From the NCBI GenBank assembly GCA_027310365.1, contig DAIDAY010000003.1, positions 1 to 52,927 of the forward strand: 52,927 nucleotides of DNA. The letters are read 5' to 3'. Position numbers and translations under genes: made by a program. How positions within the stretch are numbered: position 1 is the stretch's first letter; each line of letters begins with the position of its first letter. This stretch comes from a bacterium. Its GTDB lineage: Bacteria > Patescibacteriota > Minisyncoccia > UBA6257 > GWB1-50-10. Below the pieces are notes generated by a model that was not told where the DNA came from, did no database searches, and was given only the letters and a program-made list of their open reading frames with translations. Positions 10,114 to 19,778 of this stretch are shown here, piece after piece.

Positions 10114-11422
10114 CGTAGGAAATTCCCGACTCCGGCAGATACGTCACGGGATCGACGGTGACGCCGACCGGTACCAAACCTTTTGCCGGCGGAATCGCTT
10201 TCAGTTCCACGTCCGGCGTGTAATAAACTCCGAAGTGCAAGTGAGGCCCGAAGGCGTATCCGGTGTTCCCAGAATAGCCGATGAGGTCTCCTCTTTTTAT
10301 TATATCACCCGCGCTCACCGCCGTCTTGGAAAGGTGTGCATAAAGAGTCGTGAGATTATTCACGTGATTGACGATGACATACCTCCCATACTGGTAGCGA
10401 TTCCACCGAGCGAAACCCCGGTCATTGTTGTCGACCCGCAAAACAACCCCGTCGGCGGCGGCGTACACGGGCGTCCCGATGCTGGCGCCGAAGTCAACGC
10501 CCGTATGAAAGTTGGTTTTGTACGCCCGTTCGGCGAACGTGGTGTAGCCATACCCTTGCGTAACCATCGGCGTATCGATGGGAAAGGATAGTATGCCGCG
10601 GATCTTGGAAGGCAAGAGATTTGGATTGAACGATGCCCTGAGATTGCCTTCGATTTCTTCGATAACCCGCGAGATTTGGAGCTGTTGTTTATTCAATTGA
10701 TCCATTTGGTCCTGATAGACCTGTGCCTGATTCCGCGTCGCCGAAAGGACGGCGTCTTTTTGCTGTTTTTGATCCCAAAGAATGCTTTGGGTATTCGCCA
10801 AGTTGATTTGAATTTCCTGCTTCTTTTCTTGTTCCGCGCTCGCCGTCGCGATATTGCCGTTCAATTGGTTTTCCAAATCGGCCAACTGGGATAGACTGTC
10901 GACGAGCGATTTATTCAAGAGATAAAGCGAATTCGTTTTATTCAAAGAATCGGCAAACGTATCGTTGCTCAAAACCGCGAAGAGAAGGCCCTGGTCGTTA
11001 TTCTGCTGAATTTCCACCATGAGTTTCGCGAGAGCTTCTTTTCGCCGGGTTATTTCATTTTGGATGTTCGCGATGGTCTCCGTCGATGATTGAATTTGCA
11101 GAGAAAGTTTCCGGGACGCCGCTTGATTGGATTGAATCTGCAAGTTAAGCTGCGAAATCTGGTAATTGAGGCCTTGAACTTCCTGACTCAGTGAGTTTTT
11201 GGATTCGCTGATTTGGTTCAGCTTTGCCTGCACGTCCTGCTTTTGCGTCTCTATTTGCTTGATTTGGCTGCTCCGTATTTCTATGAGTTGCTGAAGTGTT
11301 GCGGTCTCGCTTGATGTCGTCGCTGCATTGCTCGGTGCCGTCTGTGCCGAAATTGAAACGGCGAGTGACGCAAAAATGACAAAAGAAAACATCGCCGAAA
11401 TTTTCTTTGCATGGTTCTTCAT
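10106..11422 (-). CDS. M23 family metallopeptidase with coiled coil (EnvC/NlpD-like)
   Basis: Signal peptide, long coiled coil, LytM motifs NFHTGVDFG...GPHLHFGVYY; start refined to MKNHAKK. Confidence 0.9.
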   Translation of the reverse strand: MKNHAKKISAMFSFVIFASLAVSISAQTAPSNAATTSSETATLQQLIEIRSSQIKQIETQKQDVQAKLNQISESKNSLSQEVQGLNYQISQLNLQIQSNQAASRKLSLQIQSSTETIANIQNEITRRKEALAKLMVEIQQNNDQGLLFAVLSNDTFADSLNKTNSLYLLNKSLVDSLSQLADLENQLNGNIATASAEQEKKQEIQINLANTQSILWDQKQQKDAVLSATRNQAQVYQDQMDQLNKQQLQISRVIEEIEGNLRASFNPNLLPSKIRGILSFPIDTPMVTQGYGYTTFAERAYKTNFHTGVDFGASIGTPVYAAADGVVLRVDNNDRGFARWNRYQYGRYVIVNHVNNLTTLYAHLSKTAVSAGDIIKRGDLIGYSGNTGYAFGPHLHFGVYYTPDVELKAIPPAKGLVPVGVTVDPVTYLPESGISYDE

Positions 11423-11424
11423 GA

Positions 11425-12843
11425 TTACCGCGCCGAACCGAGTTTTTTCAAGGCTGTTTCCACCCGTGCCAGCGATTCTTCCTTGCCCAAAATATACAGA
11501 ATCTCGATGGGGCCGGGTGACGCTTCCCTCCCCGACAAAGCGACGCGGAGCGGCCACAAAACTTCTCCTCTGCCGCGCTTTTCGGCGACCGACATAACGT
11601 ACTTCTCGACCGCCTCCTTTGACCAGAGTTCGTGGTTCGGGATACCCCTCACGACATTCGCGAGGAAACTCAAATTGTCGGCGGCAATCATCTTCGACGA
11701 TCCGCGCCAAATCAAGAACGCAGGATCGTATTCGGGCAACGTGAAAAAGAACGACGCCAACTGTTCGAAGTCGGAAAGATGTTTCAAGCGTTCCTTTTCG
11801 ACAGCCAAAACTTTCTTTAATTTTTCTTTTTCCTGAAGCCACGCCGATGGGATAAAATCGGCCATCCGCTCAGCCAAAATATCCGCAGGAAGATTCTTGA
11901 TGTAATAAGCGTTCAGCCATTCCAATTTTTCGGGATTGAAAACAGCTCCCCCTCTCTGCACTTTTTTGAAACTAAAATCGCTGACCATCTCGGAAATTGA
12001 AACAACTTCCTTGTCCACCGTCGGATGCCACCCGAGAAGAGCCATGAAATTCAAGAGCGCTTCGGGGAGATATCCCTGCGCCCTGAAATCTTTGAGCGAA
12101 GCGTCCAAGTACCGCTTCGAAAGCTTCTTCCGGTCGAATCCCAGGATGAGCGGCAGGTGTGCATACACCGGCACCCTGAAACCAAGCGCTTCTTGCATGG
12201 CAACCTGTCTTGGGGTATTCGAGAGGTGGTCTTCGCCGCGGATCACGTGGGTGATGCTCATTTCTTCGTCGTCTACGACGACGGCGAAATTGTAGAGCGG
12301 CTCTTGGAATCCTTTCGCGATGATGATGTCACCGATCAAATCAAGATCGAAGGTCACTCTGCCGCGAATTAAATCAGTGAAGGAAATTTCATGCGAAGGC
12401 ATACGGAACCGGATAACGTGCTTTTCCAATTTCGCCCGCTTTTCAGCGACATCTCGCGGAATCGTTCCGCACTTGCCGCTGTATTTCGGCTGAAGTCCTT
12501 GGCTGAGCTGCGCCTGTCGTTCGGCTTCCAGTTCTTCGGGCGTGCAGAAACAAAAATAAGCCCTGTTTTCTCCAAGGAGGCGCTTTAAATATCTTTCATA
12601 GACGGGGAGACGTTCGCTCTGCCGTTCAAGATCGCCATCCCAGGTAATCCCCAGCCACCGTAACTCCTCGATGATGCTTTCTTCGTATTCCTTTTTCGAC
12701 CGTTCCTTGTCGGTATCCTCGATACGAAGCAGAAATTCTCCGCCCTCGTGTCTTGCAAACAACCAGTTAAAAAGCGCTGTTCTGGCGTTTCCCAGGCTCA
12801 AATATCCCGTTGGAGATGGGGCAAATCTGACCTTTATCGGCAT
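11425..12843 (-). CDS. gltX: Glutamate--tRNA ligase
   Basis: MPIKVRFAPSPTGYLSLGNARTALFNWLFAR, RIEDTD, RGEDHLSNTPRQV, FDRKKLSKR. Confidence 0.94.
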   Translation of the reverse strand: MPIKVRFAPSPTGYLSLGNARTALFNWLFARHEGGEFLLRIEDTDKERSKKEYEESIIEELRWLGITWDGDLERQSERLPVYERYLKRLLGENRAYFCFCTPEELEAERQAQLSQGLQPKYSGKCGTIPRDVAEKRAKLEKHVIRFRMPSHEISFTDLIRGRVTFDLDLIGDIIIAKGFQEPLYNFAVVVDDEEMSITHVIRGEDHLSNTPRQVAMQEALGFRVPVYAHLPLILGFDRKKLSKRYLDASLKDFRAQGYLPEALLNFMALLGWHPTVDKEVVSISEMVSDFSFKKVQRGGAVFNPEKLEWLNAYYIKNLPADILAERMADFIPSAWLQEKEKLKKVLAVEKERLKHLSDFEQLASFFFTLPEYDPAFLIWRGSSKMIAADNLSFLANVVRGIPNHELWSKEAVEKYVMSVAEKRGRGEVLWPLRVALSGREASPGPIEILYILGKEESLARVETALKKLGSAR

Positions 12844-12887
12844 GCGGAAAGTATACGCCAAAACGGCCGCCTTATAAAGCTGCGGCG

Positions 12888-13232
12888 TTATGCCTCAAGA
12901 TCAAGCTCTGCTCTCAACTTGATCCAATATTCCTTCTTCTTTTTCTCTTCAGTCCCCAAATTTTCTCCCTTTTGCACCTCTTCTTGTATCGCCCCGCCGA
13001 TGAACTTCCCTAAATCCTCTTTTGTCTTCGTCTCCATACACAGCTCATCCACACGGTTGAGGGCCCACTGAATAAACTCCCTTTCCTTTGATGGTATTGA
13101 CTGTCCCTTTTCGTCGATAACGGTCGCACTTTTCATTTCTCCTTCGGCCAACGAAAGCTTATCCCTCAACTGTTCCTTGATTTTTTCCCAATCCACGACG
13201 CGCTCTCCGTTGTCTATTTTTTCTCTCAACAT
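12888..13232 (-). CDS. Hypothetical protein
   Basis: 114 aa charged ORF between gltX and murG, co-oriented. Confidence 0.6.
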   Translation of the reverse strand: MLREKIDNGERVVDWEKIKEQLRDKLSLAEGEMKSATVIDEKGQSIPSKEREFIQWALNRVDELCMETKTKEDLGKFIGGAIQEEVQKGENLGTEEKKKKEYWIKLRAELDLEA

Positions 13233-13243
13233 GGCAAACCGAT

Positions 13244-14356
13244 TTACAAATTCATGATATCTCCCGCAATGAGATCAGCCGCGTCCGGCTTCGCGAAAGC
13301 TGATGCAGCGCTGCCCATTCTCGCAGAGTTGTTCGCATTTCCGAGAATGTCTCCCGTCTTCGTCGTGACGACGTCCAGTTTCAAATTGTTTTCCTCAATG
13401 ACAAAGGCAGCGCCGGTTTTCGCGTAAGCGTACGCATTGGTTCTTTGATGATCCCCTGCCGCCTCGGGCAGCGGAACCAAGATCGAGGGTTTCCCGAAGA
13501 ACGCAGCTTCGAAAATGGACGCCGATCCGGCTCGCGAAAGAATGACATCCGCTGCCGTATACGCCAATTTCATCTCCTCGGCAGTCATGAAACCGAACAG
13601 TTTGTATCGGGAAGAATATAACGAACCAACCTCCTTCGACAAGGAAGAGATGATGAGCTGCGCTTCATTGAGATTCGCCGCGCCGGCCTGGTGGCAAATC
13701 TGGAATTCCTTGAGAAGCGGCTCAAAATTGTCGAAGATGAACTGGTTGATCCGCATTGCCCCCTGCGATCCCCCGACGACAAAAACGAGCGGAAGCATCT
13801 TATCAAATCCTAACGCTGCCTTGGCATCGTCTTTTGGCATAACCCTCCCTTTAAAGGCGTCCCGCAAAGGATTCCCGACCAGTGTTATGTTTTTCTTCTT
13901 GTGGAAAAAGGCATACGACTCCTCGAACGATATTGCTATCTTTCTCGCGAATTTTCCGGAAATTCTGCTGGTAAGACCTGGAACGGTGTCGGATTCGTGG
14001 ATAACAACCGGGATCATGTAGAACCGGGCGGCGATGACAACTGGCAATGCGCCGGGGCCACCTTTCGAAAAAACGATATCTGGCATGAGAAAATACAATT
14101 TCGCGAGCGCTTCGATGAGACCGAGGAGAAATTTCGGGATGTCGATAAAATTCGAAAGGGAAAAATACCTCCGGAGTTTGCTCGTGATGATCGATGACAT
14201 CCGTATTTCCCGCCGCGCGAATTCATCGGCATACTGCCCGGCGGGGCCGAGATAAATAATTTCAACGCCTCCCGCTCGCATAAGCGCATCGGCAACGGCA
14301 AGCAATGGGTAAAAATGCCCGCCCGTTCCCCCTCCCGTCAAAACAATTCGTTTCAT
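13244..14356 (-). CDS. murG: UDP-N-acetylglucosamine--N-acetylmuramyl-(pentapeptide) pyrophosphoryl-undecaprenol N-acetylglucosamine transferase
   Basis: LTGGGTGGHFYPLLAVADAL, VVGGSQGAMRINQF, SRAGSASIFEAAFFGKPSILVPLPEAAGDHQ. Confidence 0.95.
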   Translation of the reverse strand: MKRIVLTGGGTGGHFYPLLAVADALMRAGGVEIIYLGPAGQYADEFARREIRMSSIITSKLRRYFSLSNFIDIPKFLLGLIEALAKLYFLMPDIVFSKGGPGALPVVIAARFYMIPVVIHESDTVPGLTSRISGKFARKIAISFEESYAFFHKKKNITLVGNPLRDAFKGRVMPKDDAKAALGFDKMLPLVFVVGGSQGAMRINQFIFDNFEPLLKEFQICHQAGAANLNEAQLIISSLSKEVGSLYSSRYKLFGFMTAEEMKLAYTAADVILSRAGSASIFEAAFFGKPSILVPLPEAAGDHQRTNAYAYAKTGAAFVIEENNLKLDVVTTKTGDILGNANNSARMGSAASAFAKPDAADLIAGDIMNL

Positions 14357-14361
14357 TGATG

Positions 14362-14997
14362 TTATTGTACCACCCGGCCAAGGGCTCTCAAAATTCCCAC
14401 GGCTGCCACGACGACGAGCTGAAGGATGATGTTGATAATAATGAGGCTCACGGCCACGAGGGCGAGGTTCCCGAGAAAATCAGAATTGATAAAGAACAGA
14501 GCGATAATGACAAGCCAGATGTTTTTCAAATCCTGGATCGAGGGGCCGATCATCGCGCCGACGTTGAAGAAAAGGAAAATCATCACCCAGCTCTGCCACG
14601 TCGCGAGGTTTATTTCCCCGACGAGAGTAAGTGTCGAAGCGGCCAGGCTCCCCAATCCGGAAAACTGCGGCACGATAAAGAAGTCCCCGAGAACAAACGC
14701 GTTCATGGCGTAGAGGAAAAATAATCCTCCAGCTATCGGCGCGAAGGATATGAGCGCTTCGCCGACAAACAACAGCTTTGATTTTTCATGTGTGACGTGC
14801 GGCTCACGGGAAAACACTTTGAACTCGCGGATTTTCGCGCCTGTCAAAACGCAAAAGGCCGCATGCGATGTTTCGTGGATAAACGCGCCGACATAGTACA
14901 AAAGATGCGTTATCCGGTAATTCAAATACCGCCAATTCAAAAAATTGCTGAAGTATCCCAGTGCCGTTATTGACAAGACAACCAATCCTAAATTCAT
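14362..14997 (-). CDS. Multipass membrane protein with HExxH (M50B-like metalloprotease candidate)
   Basis: YVGAFIHETSHAAFCVLTGAKI: HExxH in a hydrophobic helix, several TM segments. Confidence 0.7.
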   Translation of the reverse strand: MNLGLVVLSITALGYFSNFLNWRYLNYRITHLLYYVGAFIHETSHAAFCVLTGAKIREFKVFSREPHVTHEKSKLLFVGEALISFAPIAGGLFFLYAMNAFVLGDFFIVPQFSGLGSLAASTLTLVGEINLATWQSWVMIFLFFNVGAMIGPSIQDLKNIWLVIIALFFINSDFLGNLALVAVSLIIINIILQLVVVAAVGILRALGRVVQ

Positions 14998-16097
14998 GAC
15001 CTCCGTGAAATGTTCACGATGATTCCCGACATCGTGAGGAAAACGGCAAGCGCGGTGCCGCCGTAGCTTGTGAAAGGCAACGGAATGCCAGTGAAGGGTA
15101 ATAACCCCGAAACAGCTCCCATATGCACGAATGCCTGAAGGCCGATGACGGAAACAAACCCGACGACCGCAAGCTGGCTGAACAAGTCAGGGGCGCGCTT
15201 CGCGATCTTGATCCCCCGCCAGACAAAAAGCAAGAAGAGGGTGATAAAGCCGACCGAGCCGACGAATCCCAGCTCCTCCGCAATCACGGCGAATACGGAG
15301 TCTCCCGTCGGCTCCGGCAGATAGTGCAGTTTCGTCGTCGAACGGCCGTACCCGACACCCCAGGCCCCTCCTGATCCTATCGCGATCAAGGATTGATTGA
15401 TTTGATATGTTTTCCCGAGAGTATCGGAACTCGGATGAAGAAAGCTGAAAACCCGTTGGAAGCGGTACGGCGTCACGGCGATGAGGAGCGCAAGGGCGAG
15501 AACGCCGATGATGACGATGAACGCAAGCGATTTCAATTTCGCTCCGGCGATAAGGTACATGATGAGCGTGGAGCTTACTATGAGGACGACGGTCGTCGTG
15601 GCCGGCTGAAGGATAATCGGCAGGACTACCATAATGAGGATGATAAAAAACGGCAGCGTTCCTTCCCGGAAACGCTGGCGCCGGACAGATGCTTTCGAGA
15701 GCCATGATGCAACATAAAGAATGGCCGCGAGTTTCACAAATTCGGACGGCTGGAATCCGAAACCTGCAATCCGAAGCCAGCGGTCGGCGCCGTATGCCTG
15801 GTATCCCAAGGGCGTGAAGACCATGAGAAGAAAAGCCACGCCGACGATCAAGAGATACAGGCTGATTTTCTGCCATATTTTATAATCGAGAAAAACACCG
15901 AGGAGAAAACCGACGAGTCCCGGCAAAAGACCGAAGAGAATCTGGTGCGTAAGATAGTAAAAGCTGTTTCCGTATTGGACTTTCGCCACATCCGACGAGG
16001 CCGAGGTGAGCATGACAAGGCCGAAAACGACAAGCACCGTCAAAAGGAAGATGAAGACATAATCGGGAGATCTCCGCTGCGACAAAGATTTGCTCAT
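14994..16097 (-). CDS. ftsW: SEDS family peptidoglycan polymerase FtsW/RodA
   Basis: LVMLTSASS, FQPSEFVKLA, GYGRSTTKLHYLPEPTGDSVFAVIAEELGFVG, GIPLPFTSYGGTAL; start overlaps upstream stop (ATGA). Confidence 0.9.
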   Translation of the reverse strand: MSKSLSQRRSPDYVFIFLLTVLVVFGLVMLTSASSDVAKVQYGNSFYYLTHQILFGLLPGLVGFLLGVFLDYKIWQKISLYLLIVGVAFLLMVFTPLGYQAYGADRWLRIAGFGFQPSEFVKLAAILYVASWLSKASVRRQRFREGTLPFFIILIMVVLPIILQPATTTVVLIVSSTLIMYLIAGAKLKSLAFIVIIGVLALALLIAVTPYRFQRVFSFLHPSSDTLGKTYQINQSLIAIGSGGAWGVGYGRSTTKLHYLPEPTGDSVFAVIAEELGFVGSVGFITLFLLFVWRGIKIAKRAPDLFSQLAVVGFVSVIGLQAFVHMGAVSGLLPFTGIPLPFTSYGGTALAVFLTMSGIIVNISRRS

Positions 16098-17548
16098 TTT
16101 TCCGCGACACTCTTCAAAACCCGCCCGGCGAACTGCGGCCGCACCATTCCTCTTTCCATGATTATCCGGCCGTTTACGACGACGTACCACGGCTTCCCGC
16201 CTTTGAACACATTTATGTCGGCGAAATATCCCTCTTTGATCATTCCGCGCCTTGTGATGCCGTATTTCCTTGCCGGAAGAGCGGTGATTTTTTCGACGGA
16301 ACTTTCGGAAGAAAGAATTGTTGGAAAAAGCGATGCATTTTCCTCCTCCGCGCGGTGATAGTGGGCGGAGAGGAGCGCGTGCTTGCTCTTCATGAGTTCT
16401 TTGAGCGCTTCATCGCTGACCGACGGCGAAAAGAATCCTCCCCGCATCCGGGAAAGGATTGCGAGTTGGAAAAGAGTCTTCCCCAGAGAAAGTTCTTGGG
16501 AAGCGGCGACATCCGCAAGGCGCTTGCCTTCCAAAAATCGTAGTGGCTTCGGCATCGAAGCGACAACGATATTTTCCAAATTCAGCGTATCCAGGTAGGC
16601 AATGATTCTTTCCTGAAGATGCCGCGTTTTCGCGGCCGCAAGAACATCTTTCAACACTCCGCTCGCGATCCACGGCGGCAGAAAATCGTGCGCGGCCATC
16701 TTGATGACTGGTTCGGGAAAAACGTCGAAATGCAGGTGCTTCTCGGCGGCGTTTTCCTCGATATCTTTGGCTGCCTTCAAATATTCATACCGCACTTCTT
16801 CGAGTGGCTGGAAGTGATTGATCTCCGCGTTGAGATTGTGCGCGGCGGCGATGTCATAAATTTCCGCGAGCGATTCCTTCACCTTTCTTTCATCGCGGAG
16901 ATGGAACGTGAAAACATTCCTGAAACGGCCCGCAGCGTTCAAAACCCGGAGTATCTCTTGCCGGTTTACGCCGGAAAGATACGGTTCCGAAAGATCGAAC
17001 GCGGCGCCGAACGCTCCCTCCCGGATCGACTGGGACAAAACCCTTCCGGCGCTTTCCGTTTCCCCGATTGTTAAATCTCTCCCAAACCCTTCCATAAAAG
17101 CGCTTCGGAGTGTCGCATAGCCGACGAGTGTCCCGAAATTGATTCCCACTCCTCTCTTTTCCAACGCGGAAAGCAGTTCCCTCACCGACTGCCAATTCAC
17201 ATTCCACCGGAGGGAATACCGATCCCTCAAAAAAGCAGTCGTCCCGAAGAAAATCGGGGCGAGCGACAAGCCGTTCCCGCCAGCAATCGCGGTTGTGATG
17301 CCCTTGCGGATGAGGCGGGTTGAGAAGATGTCGTCGAATATCCCCCCTTCCTCCCCGGCGTCGAAATTAATCTCGATGAATCCGGGTGTCACGACCATCC
17401 CCTTTGCATCGATGATGTTCTTTCCGTATTTCCTCCCCGGCTTCGCGAAGCCGACGATGGCATCGCCCCTTACCAAAACGTCAAATTCCTCGGGCCCCGA
17501 TCCGTCTCCTTTGTGGACCAAACCGTTTTTGATGATAAGTTCGTTCAT
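16094..17548 (-). CDS. Amidohydrolase-superfamily protein related to N-acyl-D-amino-acid deacylase, probably lacking several metal ligands
   Basis: MNELIIKNGLVHKGDGSGPEEFDVLVRGDAIVGF, VVTPGFIEI, LSLAPI, ITALPARKYGITRRGMIKEGYFADINVF; canonical HxH replaced. Confidence 0.8.
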   Translation of the reverse strand: MNELIIKNGLVHKGDGSGPEEFDVLVRGDAIVGFAKPGRKYGKNIIDAKGMVVTPGFIEINFDAGEEGGIFDDIFSTRLIRKGITTAIAGGNGLSLAPIFFGTTAFLRDRYSLRWNVNWQSVRELLSALEKRGVGINFGTLVGYATLRSAFMEGFGRDLTIGETESAGRVLSQSIREGAFGAAFDLSEPYLSGVNRQEILRVLNAAGRFRNVFTFHLRDERKVKESLAEIYDIAAAHNLNAEINHFQPLEEVRYEYLKAAKDIEENAAEKHLHFDVFPEPVIKMAAHDFLPPWIASGVLKDVLAAAKTRHLQERIIAYLDTLNLENIVVASMPKPLRFLEGKRLADVAASQELSLGKTLFQLAILSRMRGGFFSPSVSDEALKELMKSKHALLSAHYHRAEEENASLFPTILSSESSVEKITALPARKYGITRRGMIKEGYFADINVFKGGKPWYVVVNGRIIMERGMVRPQFAGRVLKSVAEK

Positions 17549-17653
17549 CCTATGAGAAATAAACGTACCATCGCGGCTTCTTGAATATCCATACCTTAGG
17601 AAAAATCATTTTAGCTTCTATCACGGAGTATCTGTTCATTTCCCATGGGATTC
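17546..17653 (-). repeat. Element A1: inverted-repeat spacer from mraY stop to amidohydrolase start
   Basis: Left arm CATCCTATGAGAAATAAAC; reverse complement of right arm GAATCCCATGGGAAATGAAC. Confidence 0.75.
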
Positions 17654-18698
17654 ACGCAAAGTGCGCCAAGAAAAAGATAACGAGACCGAAAGCCGCGGCC
17701 ATGGCGCTTATGATCCAAAACCGCATCGTAATCTGACTTTCGGGCCAGCCAAGCCCCTGAAAATGATGGTGGATCGGCGCCGAAAGAAAAACTTTTTTCT
17801 TCCGCAATTTCTTGCTCGCCACCTGGATGATGACCGAACCGGACTCGACGAGGAAAGTGAAGGCGAAAAACGGCAGAAAGAGCGACGTGTCGGTTGTGAG
17901 CGCGATAACCCCCAGCGTAATGCCGAGAGACATCGAACCCGTGTCACCCATGAAAAATTTCGCCGGATGGATATTGAACCACAAAAATGCGAGAAGGGCA
18001 CCGATGATTGCGGCAATCATCGCGGCCAAGTCGTATTTATGGAGCGCGAAGGCGACGACATCAAGCGCCGCAAAGGAAAAGAGCGAAACGCCCCCGAGAA
18101 GGCCATCCAAACCATCCGTTTCGTTCGCTGAAAAGGCCGTCGCGACGATCACAAAAATGAAAAACGGGATGTACCACCATCCGAAATCGAGGGGGCCGAT
18201 GAACGGGAAATACACCGTATGCCAGCCGAGGCGAAAATAAAACCACCAGGCCCCAAGGACGGCTGCGAGGGTGTAGAGTATAAGCTTATGCTTTATTTTG
18301 AGACCGCCGCCGTGGGGGCCGATGCCTTTGATTCCCATTACATCGTCGAAGAGACCGATGAGCGCGGCAAATAAGAGCGCGAAGAGCGGAACGTATGTTT
18401 CTGATCGACTGACGAAGTTCAAATAACTGGAGAAACCGTCGAAGATGTTCCCCAAAATCAGGAATATGACGGCAAGTCCGATGACCGTCGCCCAAATGAT
18501 GATTCCGCCCATGGTCGGCGTCGAGGATTTATCCTTGTGATACTGGTAAAAAACGGGAGCGCTCTTTTCATCCCTGATGTTGTTTTTCCTCAGGTTGAAT
18601 TTTTGGAGGAAGGAGAAAACAAACGGCGTAATAATGAGTGCGGTCGTGAATGCTAACGCAAAAATCATGAGCACCCTCGTCGCGGAGAATACCGTCAT
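17652..18698 (-). CDS. mraY: Phospho-N-acetylmuramoyl-pentapeptide-transferase
   Basis: STPTMGGIIIW, LFDDVMGI, NETDGLDGLLGG, FMGDTGSMSLG, HHHFQGLGWPESQITMRFW. Confidence 0.96.
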   Translation of the reverse strand: MTVFSATRVLMIFALAFTTALIITPFVFSFLQKFNLRKNNIRDEKSAPVFYQYHKDKSSTPTMGGIIIWATVIGLAVIFLILGNIFDGFSSYLNFVSRSETYVPLFALLFAALIGLFDDVMGIKGIGPHGGGLKIKHKLILYTLAAVLGAWWFYFRLGWHTVYFPFIGPLDFGWWYIPFFIFVIVATAFSANETDGLDGLLGGVSLFSFAALDVVAFALHKYDLAAMIAAIIGALLAFLWFNIHPAKFFMGDTGSMSLGITLGVIALTTDTSLFLPFFAFTFLVESGSVIIQVASKKLRKKKVFLSAPIHHHFQGLGWPESQITMRFWIISAMAAAFGLVIFFLAHFA

Positions 18699-18840
18699 AT
18701 CGTTATTATTCTACCTCCCCATCCAAAGAGGAGCAACATAAAAACGCTTTGCATTGCAAACCTGAGATATTTTATGCGCACACGTCTGGGGATACTCATA
18801 TATCGCTGATTCGACCGCACTCCTCTCTGGGTATGAGAGT

Positions 18841-19764
18841 CTATTGGAATTTATAGGATTTGGAAACCCAATCGATGAGAGTATTCAAATCGTCGAACCG
18901 GGAGTCGCTTCCCATGATAACCGAGATCAATCTTTGATTCCCGATTTCAAGTACGGTGGCGAGGTTTTGCTTTGCAAGTGGCGAAGTGCCCGTTTTTCCG
19001 CCTAAAAAATCGATCCGGGCAACGATCGGATCGATGTTCGAAACCACATTGATCCGCGAAGAATTCAAGGGTTGCACGTTCTGAGTCGTGAGACGGGTCC
19101 ATGTCAGAATCTCCGGGTCTTTCTCGACGATGTACTTGAGGAGCATGTACATATCATTCGGCGTTCCCCTGTTGTTGTCGTCCAACCCGGAAGAATCATT
19201 GATGACAGTCTGCGTCATCCCGATTTCCGCCAGCTTGGCCCTCGCCATAGCCAAAAACCGATCATTGCCGATGTATTCCTCAAAGGCGGCAGCCGCCCGG
19301 TTGGAGGATTCCATGAGCATGATTTTTAAGAGATCTTCCGACTTATAGATTTCGCCGGCTCGGAAATTCCCCGCTTCGCCGTCGACGGTCATGGTTGTCG
19401 TGGAAATGGGTATTTTTTTGTCGAGGCCGACGTTCTCAACGACGACAACCGCCGTAATGAGTTTTGTGAGCGACGCCAAACGCCACGGCGCATACGCCTT
19501 GAGGCGATAGAGCGAGAAATTACCGTCGAGCGATTGCATCAAAACGCCCTCCGCCGAAAGTTTCGGGTCCAAAACGCTCCAGTCGCGGATCGGTATCCGG
19601 CCGGCCTCTGCATGGAAGGACACGGTGGTCGAAGAATTGCCCGGCGGCGCATCGGTTGGAACGGTACCTTCACCCCCCCTCAAGTTAAAAATCGGCACAA
19701 CGACCGTTATGAAAACGATCCCCAAGACAATAATGAGGGTGAATAAAAAAAAATTTTTTGTCAT
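18841..19764 (-). CDS. D-alanyl-D-alanine carboxypeptidase-like serine peptidase (S11)
   Basis: SxxK SLTKL, SxN MESSNRAAA, KTG GGKTGTS; N-terminal TM/signal. Confidence 0.88.
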   Translation of the reverse strand: MTKNFFLFTLIIVLGIVFITVVVPIFNLRGGEGTVPTDAPPGNSSTTVSFHAEAGRIPIRDWSVLDPKLSAEGVLMQSLDGNFSLYRLKAYAPWRLASLTKLITAVVVVENVGLDKKIPISTTTMTVDGEAGNFRAGEIYKSEDLLKIMLMESSNRAAAAFEEYIGNDRFLAMARAKLAEIGMTQTVINDSSGLDDNNRGTPNDMYMLLKYIVEKDPEILTWTRLTTQNVQPLNSSRINVVSNIDPIVARIDFLGGKTGTSPLAKQNLATVLEIGNQRLISVIMGSDSRFDDLNTLIDWVSKSYKFQ

Positions 19765-19778
19765 GAATCTTCTTTGCC

